Shown: positions 41,048 through 49,916 of the stretch, one piece after another
Layout of the letters: each line of letters opens with the position of its first letter
Position numbering within the stretch: position 1 is the first letter of the stretch
Assembly (NCBI GenBank): GCA_038207155.1
Contig: JBBRAB010000016.1
Coordinates: forward strand, 42,321 to 106,320
Source of the DNA: FEN-1139 sp038207155
GTDB lineage: Bacteria > Myxococcota_A > Polyangia > Polyangiales > Polyangiaceae
Reading direction: 5' to 3'
Length of the DNA: 64,000 nucleotides
The notes under the pieces: model-generated
What the model was told of the DNA's origin: nothing
The model's input: only the letters and a program-made list of their open reading frames with translations
Database searches by the model: none
Position numbers and translations under genes: made by a program

Positions 41048-41500
41048 CTAGCGACGCGGTCGCGCGCTGCGCTCGGGGACGAGTCTGAGTTGAGCACTGA
41101 TGTCGACATCGACGCGCACGCCGCGCGCGTCGACGCGCAGGGTGATCTCGGTTCGCAGTTCCGAGAGCGGCGCTTTGGAGCGCAGCTGCGCTTCCAAGCA
41201 AGCGACACGCACCGCGCGCAAGCGCGCGTGAGGGTCGAGTTCGAGCAGTGCCAGCAGCGCGGCTCGCTCGCTTGCCGGGAACAGCCCCCCATGCCCTGCA
41301 TCGCGCAGCAGGATGCTACTGGTGCCGTAGTAAGTTTGGCCGTCTACTTCGGTCCTGGGCGCTCCCTCACTGACCACATCGGCAGCTTCGAATAGTTCCC
41401 GCCAGCGGTAGTCCGTCGCGCGCACGAGGGTCCGCGAGCTCCGCTCAAGGAGCGGATGCTGGCGGGTCTTGGCGAGACCGGGTCGGGGAGGCCGCGACAC
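41048..41500 (-). CDS. Conserved-looking hypothetical protein
   Basis: A 150-residue protein starting at GTG 41500. No signal or membrane helix is visible. It begins with a basic Pro-rich stretch (RPPRPGLAKTRQHPLLERS) and later has blocks such as GTSSILLRDAGHGGLFPASERA and LSELRTEITLRVDARGVRVDV, which look like folded alpha/beta structure. It matches no family I can name. The codon third positions are strongly GC, like the neighbours, which supports it as coding. The 456-nt gap follows it downstream and a 268-nt gap lies upstream. Confidence 0.6.
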   Translation of the reverse strand: MSRPPRPGLAKTRQHPLLERSSRTLVRATDYRWRELFEAADVVSEGAPRTEVDGQTYYGTSSILLRDAGHGGLFPASERAALLALLELDPHARLRAVRVACLEAQLRSKAPLSELRTEITLRVDARGVRVDVDISAQLRLVPERSARPRR

Positions 41501-41768
41501 GTTCGTATCCTAGGGGTGTTTTCTAGCGCTGGGCCAATTCCGAGCATCTGGTTGGAGCGGCGTGGACTCCGGTGAGGACCGCGCTGGGGACCCACTCTCG
41601 CGCGGCCGCCAGCGGAGCGGGCCCTGCTGCTGAGGTGTGTAGGCCTCTCTGCTACCCGTCATTCGCGCTGTTAGGCGAAGGCGGCTTCGCGGAGGGCCTG
41701 TCGGGAGTGCAAATTTCGCGCGTTTTGTCTCACGGCTTGTTGGCACGGCGGGTGCATAGGTAGCGAGC

Positions 41769-41951
41769 ATGAGTGCCACCCAAGAACTCGCGCCCGTTGC
41801 CGTCGACGTCTTCGCCAAGTCTATCTATCAAGAGCTCTGTTCGAGCGGCTACTCGCAACGTGACGTGATGGCTCTCGCGGGTGAGCTCCTCTCCCTACTT
41901 CGCGACGACGTTCGGAGTCGGACGGTGCGACCGGCCGCCGTTTCGGCCTGA
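41769..41951 (+). CDS. Small hypothetical protein
   Basis: A 60-residue protein in front of the FHA/CpaF-like gene. It reads as a short amphipathic helical protein (VDVFAKSIYQELCSSGYSQRDVMALAGELLSLLRDDVRS) with a Thr/Val/Ala-rich tail. No signal or membrane segment is present. I do not recognise a family, and the ribosome-binding site is weak. The even charge pattern and clear helical periodicity make it more likely than a random ORF. The FHA/CpaF-like gene starts 128 nt downstream. Confidence 0.55.
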   Translation: MSATQELAPVAVDVFAKSIYQELCSSGYSQRDVMALAGELLSLLRDDVRSRTVRPAAVSA

Positions 41952-42079
41952 TTCGATCGTTGCAGGTCCGTCCGCTGGGCGGACGGGGGTTGCTTACGGC
42001 CGATTATGGCTGTGAACCGAAAAGGGTGGTTGACGGCGGGATTCGGGTCGTGAATCCTGGTCGCTGAATCGCGAACTTG

Positions 42080-43969
42080 ATGCCTTCTCCGATGTCGCCC
42101 CAGTCTTTTGCGTTTTACATCATCGTTAGCGAGAAGGGTGGAGCCGAGCGACGCGAGCCGTGCACTGCCACGGAGGTCAGCGTCGGCCGCGTTCAAGGCA
42201 ATGATTTGGTGTTGCCGAAGGGCAACGTCTCCAAGCAGCATGCCAAGATCTTCTTTCGCGACGGTCGTTTCGTCGTCTCCGATCTGAACAGCACCAACGG
42301 GACCTACGTCAATCGCCGCCGGATCCAGCAGGCCACCTCGATCAACGAGGGCGACCGGATCTATATCGGTGATTTCGTGCTTCGGCTTGAGCCGGGTGGG
42401 GGTGTCGGCGCCGGAGCGCCGGAGCATGCGCCCGTACCGGTGGGGCCATCGCTGGCTAACGCGACTAACGAGTTTTCCGCGGTCGTGAGACCGACCATGT
42501 CGCGGGACGTGGCTCCGACCTCGGCGGCCTATCCCGAGGTTCCGGCAGCACCCCGAATCCCCGGTGGAGGTCCCCCGCGCGGCACGATCCCCTCATGGAG
42601 TGATCACACCACCGGCAGACTGATGCCGCAGCCCGAACTGCCCGGGGGGCAGCGCGTCGCGGTTTCGGATTCGCAGTCGAATTTCAGTCCTTCCAATACG
42701 CTCAGCCCGAGTGAGCTCGATGCGGGCGCGGTACTCGGTATCGTCGTCGAATCCGTGCTCGATGTGCTCGGCGAGCGGTGGTCAGAGTCCTCGCCGGACG
42801 GGGAACGTCGACTGACGGTCGAGCGAGTGCTCGATGAACAGCTGCAGCGACTGGCGCGTGAGGGCCTCACGGGCAGTTTCAGTCCGGAGCGGCTCCGTCT
42901 GCAAGCGCTCGCCGAATTGCTCGATCTCGGGCCGCTTGGTCGTTTGCTCGACGATGGAAGTGTTTCGGAAATTGTGGTTCCGCGCTTCGACCAAATCCTG
43001 GTTCGACGCACAGCTCAGCTTGAGTCGACGGAACTCACTCTGTCCTCAGCGCGGGCACTCAACCGCATCATCGCTCGGCTCTGCGCGCGGGCGGGAGCTC
43101 CGCTGGCAACCGGGGAATTCCACGTTCGTCGACGTTTGGCCTCCGGGGCCTGGCTCACGGCGGCCCTCCCACCGCTCGCGATCGATGGGCCGAGTCTGGT
43201 GCTGCGGCGTGCTCGATCGGCGGGGTCGTCGCTGCAGCAGCTCGTTCGCGCTGGCACGATTTCCAGGGCGATTGCCTCATTTCTGCAGCAGGTGATCAGC
43301 GCCAGGCTGCGGGTTCTGATCATTGGCTTGAGGGACGCTGAGCCCGGCGCGGTGTGTTCTGCGATGGTGGCCGCGATTTCCGATGGGCCAATTGCCGTGC
43401 TGGAAGGAGACGTCGACACTGGCTCTGCGAGCGCGGCGGTTCCGCTCCTGCGCTGGTCAATGCTCACCGAGCGAGAGCCTGCGCCGGTGGTGCGCGCTGC
43501 AGCACAAGCGGGTGCCTATCTGGTGGCGTCACCGGATTGCGCAGCGTTTAGCCGAGCCTTGCTCGAGCACCTCTCGCTTGGTGTGCACGGCGCGCTCGTA
43601 CTCGTGGAGGCGCCCTCAATTGAGTCGGCCCTCAACGCTATGTCGCTCGATCTCGCCGAGGCCAGCGAGCACTCGTCGGTTGAGCTTGCTCAGCAGCGTA
43701 TCGCGGCTTCGTTCGAGCTGATTGTGGAAGTCGTGCGCTACGCTGATGGTCGCCAGCGCGTTGTGCGGTTGATGGAGCTGACGCGCAGCAGCGACGGCCC
43801 GACACTAGCGCTCAGCGACGTCTTTACTTTCATCACCACCTCGACCTCGGCCGAGGCTGTTGAAGGCACCTTCCGCGGCGCCGGGGTTGTGCCCCGCGTC
43901 GTCGAAGAGATGCTGGCGCGCGGAGCTGCCTTCGACACCAGCGTGTTCTCGCGACCGGCCGTGCGCTAG
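42080..43969 (+). CDS. FHA domain fused to a CpaF-like domain that lacks ATPase motifs
   Basis: This 629-residue protein starts with an FHA domain (about residues 10-105: EVSVGRVQGNDLVLPKG, SKQHAKIFF, STNGTYVNRRR). After a Pro/Ser-rich linker it follows the CpaF/TadA secretion-ATPase fold: LLDLGPLGRLLDDGSVSEIVV, PPLAIDGPSLVLRR, then IAASFELIVEVVRYADGRQRVV and LSDVFTFI. The nucleotide-binding parts are gone. The Walker A position (about residues 415-424) reads IIGLRDAEPG, without GxGK, and the Walker B/Asp-box region (RPDRIIVGEVRG in true CpaF) reads QAGAYLVASPD. ATP hydrolysis is therefore unlikely. The ATG at 42080 is preferred over the TTG directly before it. No Tad pilus genes are adjacent. 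Confidence 0.83.
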   Translation: MPSPMSPQSFAFYIIVSEKGGAERREPCTATEVSVGRVQGNDLVLPKGNVSKQHAKIFFRDGRFVVSDLNSTNGTYVNRRRIQQATSINEGDRIYIGDFVLRLEPGGGVGAGAPEHAPVPVGPSLANATNEFSAVVRPTMSRDVAPTSAAYPEVPAAPRIPGGGPPRGTIPSWSDHTTGRLMPQPELPGGQRVAVSDSQSNFSPSNTLSPSELDAGAVLGIVVESVLDVLGERWSESSPDGERRLTVERVLDEQLQRLAREGLTGSFSPERLRLQALAELLDLGPLGRLLDDGSVSEIVVPRFDQILVRRTAQLESTELTLSSARALNRIIARLCARAGAPLATGEFHVRRRLASGAWLTAALPPLAIDGPSLVLRRARSAGSSLQQLVRAGTISRAIASFLQQVISARLRVLIIGLRDAEPGAVCSAMVAAISDGPIAVLEGDVDTGSASAAVPLLRWSMLTEREPAPVVRAAAQAGAYLVASPDCAAFSRALLEHLSLGVHGALVLVEAPSIESALNAMSLDLAEASEHSSVELAQQRIAASFELIVEVVRYADGRQRVVRLMELTRSSDGPTLALSDVFTFITTSTSAEAVEGTFRGAGVVPRVVEEMLARGAAFDTSVFSRPAVR

Positions 43970-43983
43970 TTTGTCTTCGCAGT

Positions 43984-44012
43984 CCTCAGCTGCCGCTCGC
44001 GACAGACTGAGG
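43984..44012. terminator. Weak inverted repeat between convergent genes
   Basis: Arms CCTCAG and CTGAGG with a 17-nt loop lie between the FHA/CpaF-like stop (43969) and the def stop (44048). The stem is short and no U-tract follows, so it is a weak candidate. Confidence 0.3.
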
Positions 44013-44047
44013 TTGCGACGATTCAGCCGCCGTCGGGAGCGGTCGAC

Positions 44048-44554
44048 TCAGTCGCCCTTGCGGGCGGCGGCGAGCTGACGTCCCATGCGACGCTTGGCGA
44101 TGGGTCCGACGCGATCAATCATGAGCTGACCATTGAGATGGTCGTTTTCATGCTGAATGGCCACCGCAAGCAGCCCTTCAGCTTCGAGTTCAAACGGTTG
44201 ACCGTCGGCGTCGAAGGCGCGGACGCGAACCGCCTCGGCGCGCTTGATTTCTTCCGCGACGCCCGGAAACGACAAGCAGCCCTCGTTCCAGAGCTGCGTG
44301 CCCTTGGTCTCGAGTATCTCGGGATTGATATAGGCGCGCAGCTCGCTCGGTTCACCCTCGTCGGCCACGTCGATCACGAACACGCGCAGGGCGACGCCGA
44401 TCTGGTTCGCAGCCAGACCAACACCTGGGGCGTCGTACATCGTCTCTGCCATGTCCTCGAGCAGCTGCCGGAGGTCGGCGTCGAACACCGTGACGGGCAG
44501 GGCGTTCTCGCGAAGTCGGGGATCGGGGTACTTGAGGATCTTTCGCAGGGCCAT
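44048..44554 (-). CDS. def: Peptide deformylase
   Basis: Removes the formyl group from the N-terminal Met of new proteins. The 168-residue protein has all three metal motifs: GVGLAANQIG, EGCLSFPG with the Cys ligand, and QHENDHLNG (HExxH-type). The start at 44554 gives the usual MALRKILKYPDPRLR; an upstream in-frame start would add seven residues. It is the last gene of a probable nrdR-ribD-def unit. Confidence 0.97.
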   Translation of the reverse strand: MALRKILKYPDPRLRENALPVTVFDADLRQLLEDMAETMYDAPGVGLAANQIGVALRVFVIDVADEGEPSELRAYINPEILETKGTQLWNEGCLSFPGVAEEIKRAEAVRVRAFDADGQPFELEAEGLLAVAIQHENDHLNGQLMIDRVGPIAKRRMGRQLAAARKGD

Positions 44555-44608
44555 GGACGGGGCACCAGCTAACACCGAGCGAGCAGGCTCGCAAACTACT
44601 GCTGCTGC

Positions 44609-45715
44609 TCAGCGGCGCTTCGGGTAAATCAGGCGCCCCGAGACGTAGGCATCGGTTCCGCAGAGCTCCCAGCGCGGCTGCTCGATGCGCGGAGCGTCTG
44701 TCGGGGATTCAGGCCCCGCCCAATCAACTGCACCCGGGCGCCCGCGCGGCCCGAGCAGCACGGGCGCGATGAAGGCATGCAGTTCGTCCACCAGACCGTC
44801 CGCTAACAGACTGCCGGCGAGCTCGGCTCCGCCCTCGCAGAGGACGCTCACGACTTCGCGTGCGGCGAGCTCCACCAATGCCAGGCGCATGTCGCAGCGA
44901 CCCTCGGCGGTCGGAGGGACCCGTATCACACTGACACCCGACGACTCGAGCGAATCTCCGACTGCGCGAGACGAGTCTAGGGTGGTGATGACGCAGGTGG
45001 GTATCTCCCCCGCGGTGGTCACGAGCTGGCTGTTCATAGGGAGTCGCAGTTTGCTGTCGACCACGACGCGGATCGGGCTTCGACCTGGGACTTCACGCAC
45101 TGTGAGGCGTGGATCGTCACTGCTCACCGTGTTGATCCCGACCATGACTGCGTCGTGGGCGCCTCTTAGCTCGTGCACACGGGCGCGGGATTCCGGACAG
45201 GTGATCCACTTGGAGGCGCCGGAGCGCGTCGCGGTACGACCGTCGAGGGAGAGCGCCAACTTGAGCGTGAGGTACGTGCTGCCGTCGGTGATGAACTTTG
45301 ACCAAGGGCGGATCAGTGCGCGGCACTCTTTCTCAAGCACGCCGCTGATGACCTCAATTCCCGCCTCCAGCAGTCGTTCGACGCCGCCTCCGTCCACGTT
45401 CGGGTTCGGATCACGACAACCGACCACCACGCGGGCTATGCGGGCTGCGATCAGTGCGTCCACGCAGGGTGGGGTGCGTCCCTGATGACTGCATGGCTCC
45501 AGGGTGACGTAGGCGGTTGCTCCGCGTGCCTTGTCCCCCGCCTGCTCAAGCGCGACCACCTCGGCATGCTCACGGCCTGCGCGAACGTGATATCCCTCAC
45601 CGACAATCTCTCCCTCGCGCGACAGCACGCAACCGACGTGCGGGTTAGGTGACGGATCGCCAAGGCGCGCAAGCTCGATCGCCCGCGTCATCAGCTGGAT
45701 GTGGATCTCTGCCAT
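44609..45715 (-). CDS. ribD: RibD, bifunctional riboflavin deaminase/reductase
   Basis: Two successive steps of riboflavin synthesis. The N-terminal deaminase domain has zinc ligands HAEVVAL and PCSHQGRTPPC, with MTRAIELARLGDPSPNPHVGCVL at the start. The C-terminal reductase domain has LTLKLALSLDGRTATRSG, HDAVMVGINTVSSDDPRLTVR and VLCEGGAELAGSLLADGLVDEL. The 368-residue length fits the family. It starts 6 nt after the nrdR stop, a common pairing; other rib genes are not adjacent. Confidence 0.96.
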   Translation of the reverse strand: MAEIHIQLMTRAIELARLGDPSPNPHVGCVLSREGEIVGEGYHVRAGREHAEVVALEQAGDKARGATAYVTLEPCSHQGRTPPCVDALIAARIARVVVGCRDPNPNVDGGGVERLLEAGIEVISGVLEKECRALIRPWSKFITDGSTYLTLKLALSLDGRTATRSGASKWITCPESRARVHELRGAHDAVMVGINTVSSDDPRLTVREVPGRSPIRVVVDSKLRLPMNSQLVTTAGEIPTCVITTLDSSRAVGDSLESSGVSVIRVPPTAEGRCDMRLALVELAAREVVSVLCEGGAELAGSLLADGLVDELHAFIAPVLLGPRGRPGAVDWAGPESPTDAPRIEQPRWELCGTDAYVSGRLIYPKRR

Positions 45716-45721
45716 GGCGAA

Positions 45722-46186
45722 CTACTCCGGACTCCGCGAGCGAACGAGCTTGCTCATCTCGTCCATGAACTCATCGACGTCGCGAAACGAGCGATAGACG
45801 CTTGCAAAACGCACGTAGGCGACGCCGTCGAGCTTCTTGAGCCGCTCCATGACGCGCTGGCCAATCGCTAGACTGGGAATTTCCCGCTCGCCGCTTTCGG
45901 CGAGCTCGCGCTCCAGTTCCACGGCTTGCTCCTCGAGCACGTCCGTGGAGACCGAGCGTTTGTTACAGGCGATCTGCATGCTGCGCAGGAGCTTTTGCCG
46001 ATCGAAGGGTTCGCGCTGACCCTCTTTCTTTACGACGCTCGGAAGCGTGTGCTCGACGCGCTCGTAGGTCGTGAAGCGCTTGCGGCAGGCGTCACACTCT
46101 CGACGACGCCAGGTCACGGTACCGCCCGCCACGAGGCGGGAGTCCACGACACGACTGTCGAGCTGGCGGCAAAACGGGCACTCCAT
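45722..46186 (-). CDS. nrdR: NrdR, repressor of ribonucleotide reductase genes
   Basis: ATP/dATP-sensing repressor of nrd genes. The ATG at 46186 yields the standard MECPFC start and 154 residues, a normal length. It has a zinc ribbon (CPFC...CDAC) and the ATP-cone region (VVKKEGQREPFDRQKLLRSMQIAC). The end matches the family: VAYVRFASVYRSFRDVDEFMDEM. Longer in-frame starts add a Pro/Ser-rich leader that is not typical. ribD follows after 6 nt. Confidence 0.96.
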   Translation of the reverse strand: MECPFCRQLDSRVVDSRLVAGGTVTWRRRECDACRKRFTTYERVEHTLPSVVKKEGQREPFDRQKLLRSMQIACNKRSVSTDVLEEQAVELERELAESGEREIPSLAIGQRVMERLKKLDGVAYVRFASVYRSFRDVDEFMDEMSKLVRSRSPE

Positions 46187-46309
46187 TTCGGACGAACTCC
46201 TAGCACAGACCTGAAGGAGGCTGGGGCCCCAACCTCCCCAGACCGCTTGGAGCGTCGGGGAACTGCGCCGGGGCAGTCCTGAGGGCTGCGAGCTGGGCCC
46301 CAAACGCCG

Positions 46310-46357
46310 AGAGCCCGACTACCCTAAAATCCGAAAAGGACCGAGGGGTCGGGCTCT
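46310..46357 (-). terminator. Hairpin at the end of the fab block
   Basis: Arms AGAGCCCGAC and GTCGGGCTCT (10 bp) with a 28-nt loop, in which CCT and AGG may extend the stem. It begins about 16 nt after the fabF stop and separates the fab block from nrdR. It lacks a U-tract. Confidence 0.5.
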
Positions 46358-46372
46358 GGGCAGAACTGGAAA

Positions 46373-47620
46373 TCAGCCTTCGAAAGCCGAGATCAACAGA
46401 GAGGCGTTGGTGCCACCAAATCCAAACGAGTTGGACATAGCCATCCGGACCTTGCGCTCGCGGCCCTTGAGCGCCACGCAGTCGAGCGGCACCTGAGGAT
46501 CCTGGTCCACGAGGTTGATCGTTGGCGGAATCAAGCCAGTGCGAATCGTCTGCACGCAGACGGCAGCTTCAGCCGCGCCGGCTGCACCCAGCAGATGACC
46601 CATCATCGACTTGGTGGAGCTCACCCAGAGCTTCTTGTCGAGAGCGTGCGAGCCGAAAATCTCGCAGATCGCCTTGGCTTCTTCCACGTCCCCGGCTGGG
46701 GTGGAGGTACCATGGGCATTGACGTACTCGACCTGCTCGGGAGCGACGCCGCCATCCTTGAGCGCCTGGCGCATGGCGCGCAGTGCACCGATGCCGCCCG
46801 GGACAGGCTTGGTAATGTGGTAGGCGTCGCACGACGCGCCGTAGCCCTTGATCTCAGCGAGGATCTTGGCACCGCGAGCCTGTGCGTGACTGAGCGACTC
46901 CAGGACGAGCGTGGCAGCACCCTCGCCGCACAGGAACCCGTCGCGACCGGTGTCCCAGGGGCGGCTGGCGCCCTCGGGATCATCATTGCGACGGCTCAGT
47001 GCGAACATGGCTGCAAAGCCACCGATCGCGACTGGGGTAATCGTTGCTTCGGCGCCGCCGGCGATCATCACCGGGGCCTTGCCGTATTGGATCAGGCGGA
47101 AGGCTTCGCCAATCGCGTGCGCGCTCGAGGCGCAGGCACTGGTGTGGCAAAAGCTCGGACCGCGGAGTCCAAAGTGGATCGAGACCTGACCCGCCGCCAT
47201 GTTGGCGATAATTGAGGGGATCAAGTAGGGACTGATGCGTTTCGGTCCCTTGTCGCGCAGCAGGTGTGCGCACTGTTCGAGCTCTTGGAGCCCACCGAGG
47301 CCGACGCCGATGTAGACGCCAACCTCTTCCTTGAGCTCTTCGGTCAGTTCCAGCCCGGACTCCTGGATTGCCATGGTCGTGGCAGCCAAGGAGAAGGGAA
47401 TGAAGCGCGCCATCTCTTTGAGCTTCTTCTTTTCGACGTATTTCGTCGGTTCGAAGCCCTTAACTTCAGCGGCAATGCGAGTCGGGTAGTCAGGCGTGAC
47501 GGGAAAGAGCGTAATCGGACCAGCTCCGCTCTTTCCTGATGTCAATGCTTGCCAACTCGATTCGGTGTCCACCCCTACCGGGGTGACCATGCCTACTCCC
47601 GTGACGACGACGCGTTCCAT
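46373..47620 (-). CDS. fabF: FabF, 3-oxoacyl-ACP synthase II
   Basis: Elongates acyl-ACP with malonyl-ACP. The 415-residue protein has the active-site Cys in HTSACASSAHAIGEA and His residues in VNAHGTSTPAGD and MMGHLLGAAGA. The start is RVVVTGVGMVTPVG. The gate-loop region near the end reads NSFGFGGTNASLLI. It lies 50 nt after acpP, the usual acpP-fabF pair. Confidence 0.97.
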   Translation of the reverse strand: MERVVVTGVGMVTPVGVDTESSWQALTSGKSGAGPITLFPVTPDYPTRIAAEVKGFEPTKYVEKKKLKEMARFIPFSLAATTMAIQESGLELTEELKEEVGVYIGVGLGGLQELEQCAHLLRDKGPKRISPYLIPSIIANMAAGQVSIHFGLRGPSFCHTSACASSAHAIGEAFRLIQYGKAPVMIAGGAEATITPVAIGGFAAMFALSRRNDDPEGASRPWDTGRDGFLCGEGAATLVLESLSHAQARGAKILAEIKGYGASCDAYHITKPVPGGIGALRAMRQALKDGGVAPEQVEYVNAHGTSTPAGDVEEAKAICEIFGSHALDKKLWVSSTKSMMGHLLGAAGAAEAAVCVQTIRTGLIPPTINLVDQDPQVPLDCVALKGRERKVRMAMSNSFGFGGTNASLLISAFEG

Positions 47621-47670
47621 AAACTACCTGCTGGACCGAATGGGTTGAGAAACGGGAAAACTACGGGCTC

Positions 47671-47919
47671 TTAGGCGCCCATGGCCTTCTTGACGTACTC
47701 GACGGCGTCATTGACCGTCTTGATCTTCTCGGTGTCCTCGTCGGGGATGTCGATCTCGAACGACTCCTCGAATGCGAGCACCAATTCAACGAGCCCGAGC
47801 GAGTCGGCGCCCAGATCGTCCGTAAAGGAAGCTTCCAGTTTGATCTGGTCGTCCTCCACGTCCAACTGCTCCTTGATGATTCGCTTGACCTCGGCCTCGA
47901 TGTTGCGCCCTTCAGCCAT
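47671..47919 (-). CDS. acpP: Acyl carrier protein
   Basis: The 82-residue carrier of growing fatty acids. It is acidic and helical, with the 4'-phosphopantetheine Ser in DDLGADSLGLVELVLAFEE. The recognition helix (DEDTEKIKTVNDAVEYVKK) is conserved. A GGAGG-like site (TTTGGAGGAAACATG on the coding strand) precedes the ATG. It stands between fabG and fabF as in many bacteria. Confidence 0.98.
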   Translation of the reverse strand: MAEGRNIEAEVKRIIKEQLDVEDDQIKLEASFTDDLGADSLGLVELVLAFEESFEIDIPDEDTEKIKTVNDAVEYVKKAMGA

Positions 47920-48002
47920 GTTTCCTCCAAAAGGGGAGCGGCTGATGCCCGCTCCAGCGTTGCTGCCTCCACCGTGGAGGCGTTCATTGTCGATAGTGAG
48001 AG

Positions 48003-48749
48003 TTAAATGTACATTCCGCCGTTGATTCGGAGCACGTGCCCCGTCACATAGGCGGCTTCATTGGAAGCGAGGTAGACGGCGGCGGCTGCGATCTCCTCGG
48101 GGGAGGCAGCGCGACCAGCCGGGATATTGCTCACCATGGCGGCTCGCTGCTCGTCGGTGAGGGCTCCGGTCATGTCCGTCTCGACATAGCCCGGGGCAAT
48201 GGCGTTGACCGTCACGCCGCGCGCAGCGTACTCGCGCGCCAGGCTCTTGGTGGCGCCGATCAGGCCCGCCTTCGAGGCTGCGTACATGGTCTGACCTGCG
48301 TTGCCCATCTCGCCGACGACGCTTGAGACAAACACGATGCGGCCCCATTTCTGGCGCATCATCAGCTTGGAGGCAGCACGGGCGGCGTAGATGGCGCCCT
48401 TGAGGTTGACCGAAAGGACGCGGTCAAAATCCTCGTCCTTGATGCGAAGCAGCAGGGCGTCGATCGAGATCCCCGCGTTGGACACCAGGATGTCGAGACG
48501 ACCGAGGCGCTTGGCAACCTCGGCAATGGCCTTCTCTGCCACATCTCCAGCGGACACGTCGAGCGCGAGCGTCTCAGCAGTTCCACCTGCGGCGACGATC
48601 AGGGCGACCGTCTCGGCAGCAGCAGCCTCTCTGATTGCGTAGCCGACAATGACCTGGGCGCCTCGCGAGGCGAGAGCGAGCGCGGTTGCGCGTCCAATGC
48701 CTCGGGAGCCTCCCGTGACGAGTGCCACTTTGCCGGTTAGGTCGAACAT
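48003..48749 (-). CDS. fabG: FabG, 3-oxoacyl-ACP reductase
   Basis: NADPH-dependent reductase of the elongation cycle. The 248-residue SDR protein has the Rossmann motif VTGGSRGIGRATALAL, NNAG-like LVSNAGISID, the catalytic Ser in VFVSSVVGEMGNAGQ and YxxxK in YAASKAG. The end APGYVETDMTGALTDEQRA is typical of FabG. acpP follows after 83 nt and fabD lies upstream with a 162-nt gap. Confidence 0.97.
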   Translation of the reverse strand: MFDLTGKVALVTGGSRGIGRATALALASRGAQVIVGYAIREAAAAETVALIVAAGGTAETLALDVSAGDVAEKAIAEVAKRLGRLDILVSNAGISIDALLLRIKDEDFDRVLSVNLKGAIYAARAASKLMMRQKWGRIVFVSSVVGEMGNAGQTMYAASKAGLIGATKSLAREYAARGVTVNAIAPGYVETDMTGALTDEQRAAMVSNIPAGRAASPEEIAAAAVYLASNEAAYVTGHVLRINGGMYI

Positions 48750-48911
48750 GCCAGGTTCTCGATTCGATCCGAACGGGGCGATCCACCCCTGTCGTCGGGC
48801 GCCTACTTAGCACGCTCCGCTCGGCGTCCAGAGGGAAATCGCCGTGCGAAAGCGGGTAGGCAGCGGCGCCGCTCCTGCGAAATCCGCTTCGCGGCGCCCA
48901 TCCTTCATATT

Positions 48912-49847
48912 TTACGCCAAAAACGCGGCAACTTTGGCGATCCCGGCGGCATCGCCCACCGACAACACGCTGATGCGCTTGTCGATACGCTTCACCATTC
49001 CTGCAAGCACGGCGCCCGGACCGATCTCCAGAGCTTTGGTGACTCCGGCGTCAGCCATGGCGCGCACGGACTGTTCCCAGCGCACCGTGCCGTCGACCTG
49101 ACGGACCAGCAGCTCAGCGATGCGAGTCGAATCCCCATTGGGGGTTGCTTCCACGTTCGAGACGACCGGGCAGCTGGGGGCGTTGATGGTCAGCTCGGCG
49201 AGCGCGGCCTGCACGGCCTTGGCCGCGGGCACCATTAGGGCGCAGTGGAAGGGTGCGCTGACGTTGAGCGGAATGACCTTTAGGCCGGCTGCGCTGCAGG
49301 CGGCCTTGGCGCGCTCCACCGCGGAGGCGTGACCCGAGATCACGACCTGCCCAGGGGTGTTGAAGTTGGCGGGGGACACGATTTCGTCGCCCGCCGCCTC
49401 GACGCACAACTGGGTGATCTGCTCGGGCGTTGCACCCATGATGGCGGCCATCGCGCCAACGCCCGCGGGCACGGCCTCCTGCATGGCTTTTCCGCGCAGG
49501 TTGACGACGCGCACGGCGTCTTCGAGGCTGAGGGCCCCGGCCGCCACGAGGGCGCTGTACTCGCCGAGCGAGTGTCCAGCGACGAAGCTCGGCTGAGCCA
49601 GGTCGGGCAGGGCCTCACGCAGCGCAGCCAAGGCGGCGATGCTGGTGGTCAAAATCGCAGGCTGAGTGTTGGCTGTCAGCGTGAGCTGCTCAGCAGGACC
49701 CTCAAAACACAGCTTTGAGATCGACCAGCCGAGGGCTGCATCTGCGCGTTCGAACACCTCACGAGCGGCGGGCGAGCCGTCGAACAGCGCCTTGCCCATG
49801 CCGACCGCCTGCGTGCCTTGTCCCGGAAAGAGCCATGCAATCGTCAC
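48912..49847 (-). CDS. fabD: FabD, malonyl-CoA:ACP transacylase
   Basis: Moves malonyl groups from CoA to ACP. The 311-residue protein begins IAWLFPGQGTQAVGMG and carries the nucleophile Ser in VAGHSLGEYSALVAAGAL. The catalytic His block is NVSAPFHCALMVPA. The small-domain segment VSPANFNTPGQVVISGH is conserved. The length fits the family. fabH lies upstream with a 69-nt gap. Confidence 0.97.
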   Translation of the reverse strand: MTIAWLFPGQGTQAVGMGKALFDGSPAAREVFERADAALGWSISKLCFEGPAEQLTLTANTQPAILTTSIAALAALREALPDLAQPSFVAGHSLGEYSALVAAGALSLEDAVRVVNLRGKAMQEAVPAGVGAMAAIMGATPEQITQLCVEAAGDEIVSPANFNTPGQVVISGHASAVERAKAACSAAGLKVIPLNVSAPFHCALMVPAAKAVQAALAELTINAPSCPVVSNVEATPNGDSTRIAELLVRQVDGTVRWEQSVRAMADAGVTKALEIGPGAVLAGMVKRIDKRISVLSVGDAAGIAKVAAFLA

Positions 49848-49916
49848 GATTATTCTCCTGTCTGCCGCGACGCTGAGCGTCGGGGTTGGGGTCAGGCGGT
49901 TATCAGCTCAAGCAAA

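Noticed and set aside
45716..46186. FMN riboswitch near ribD
   Set aside because: ribD follows nrdR after only 6 nt, so there is no room for a leader, and no conserved RFN-element pattern was seen.
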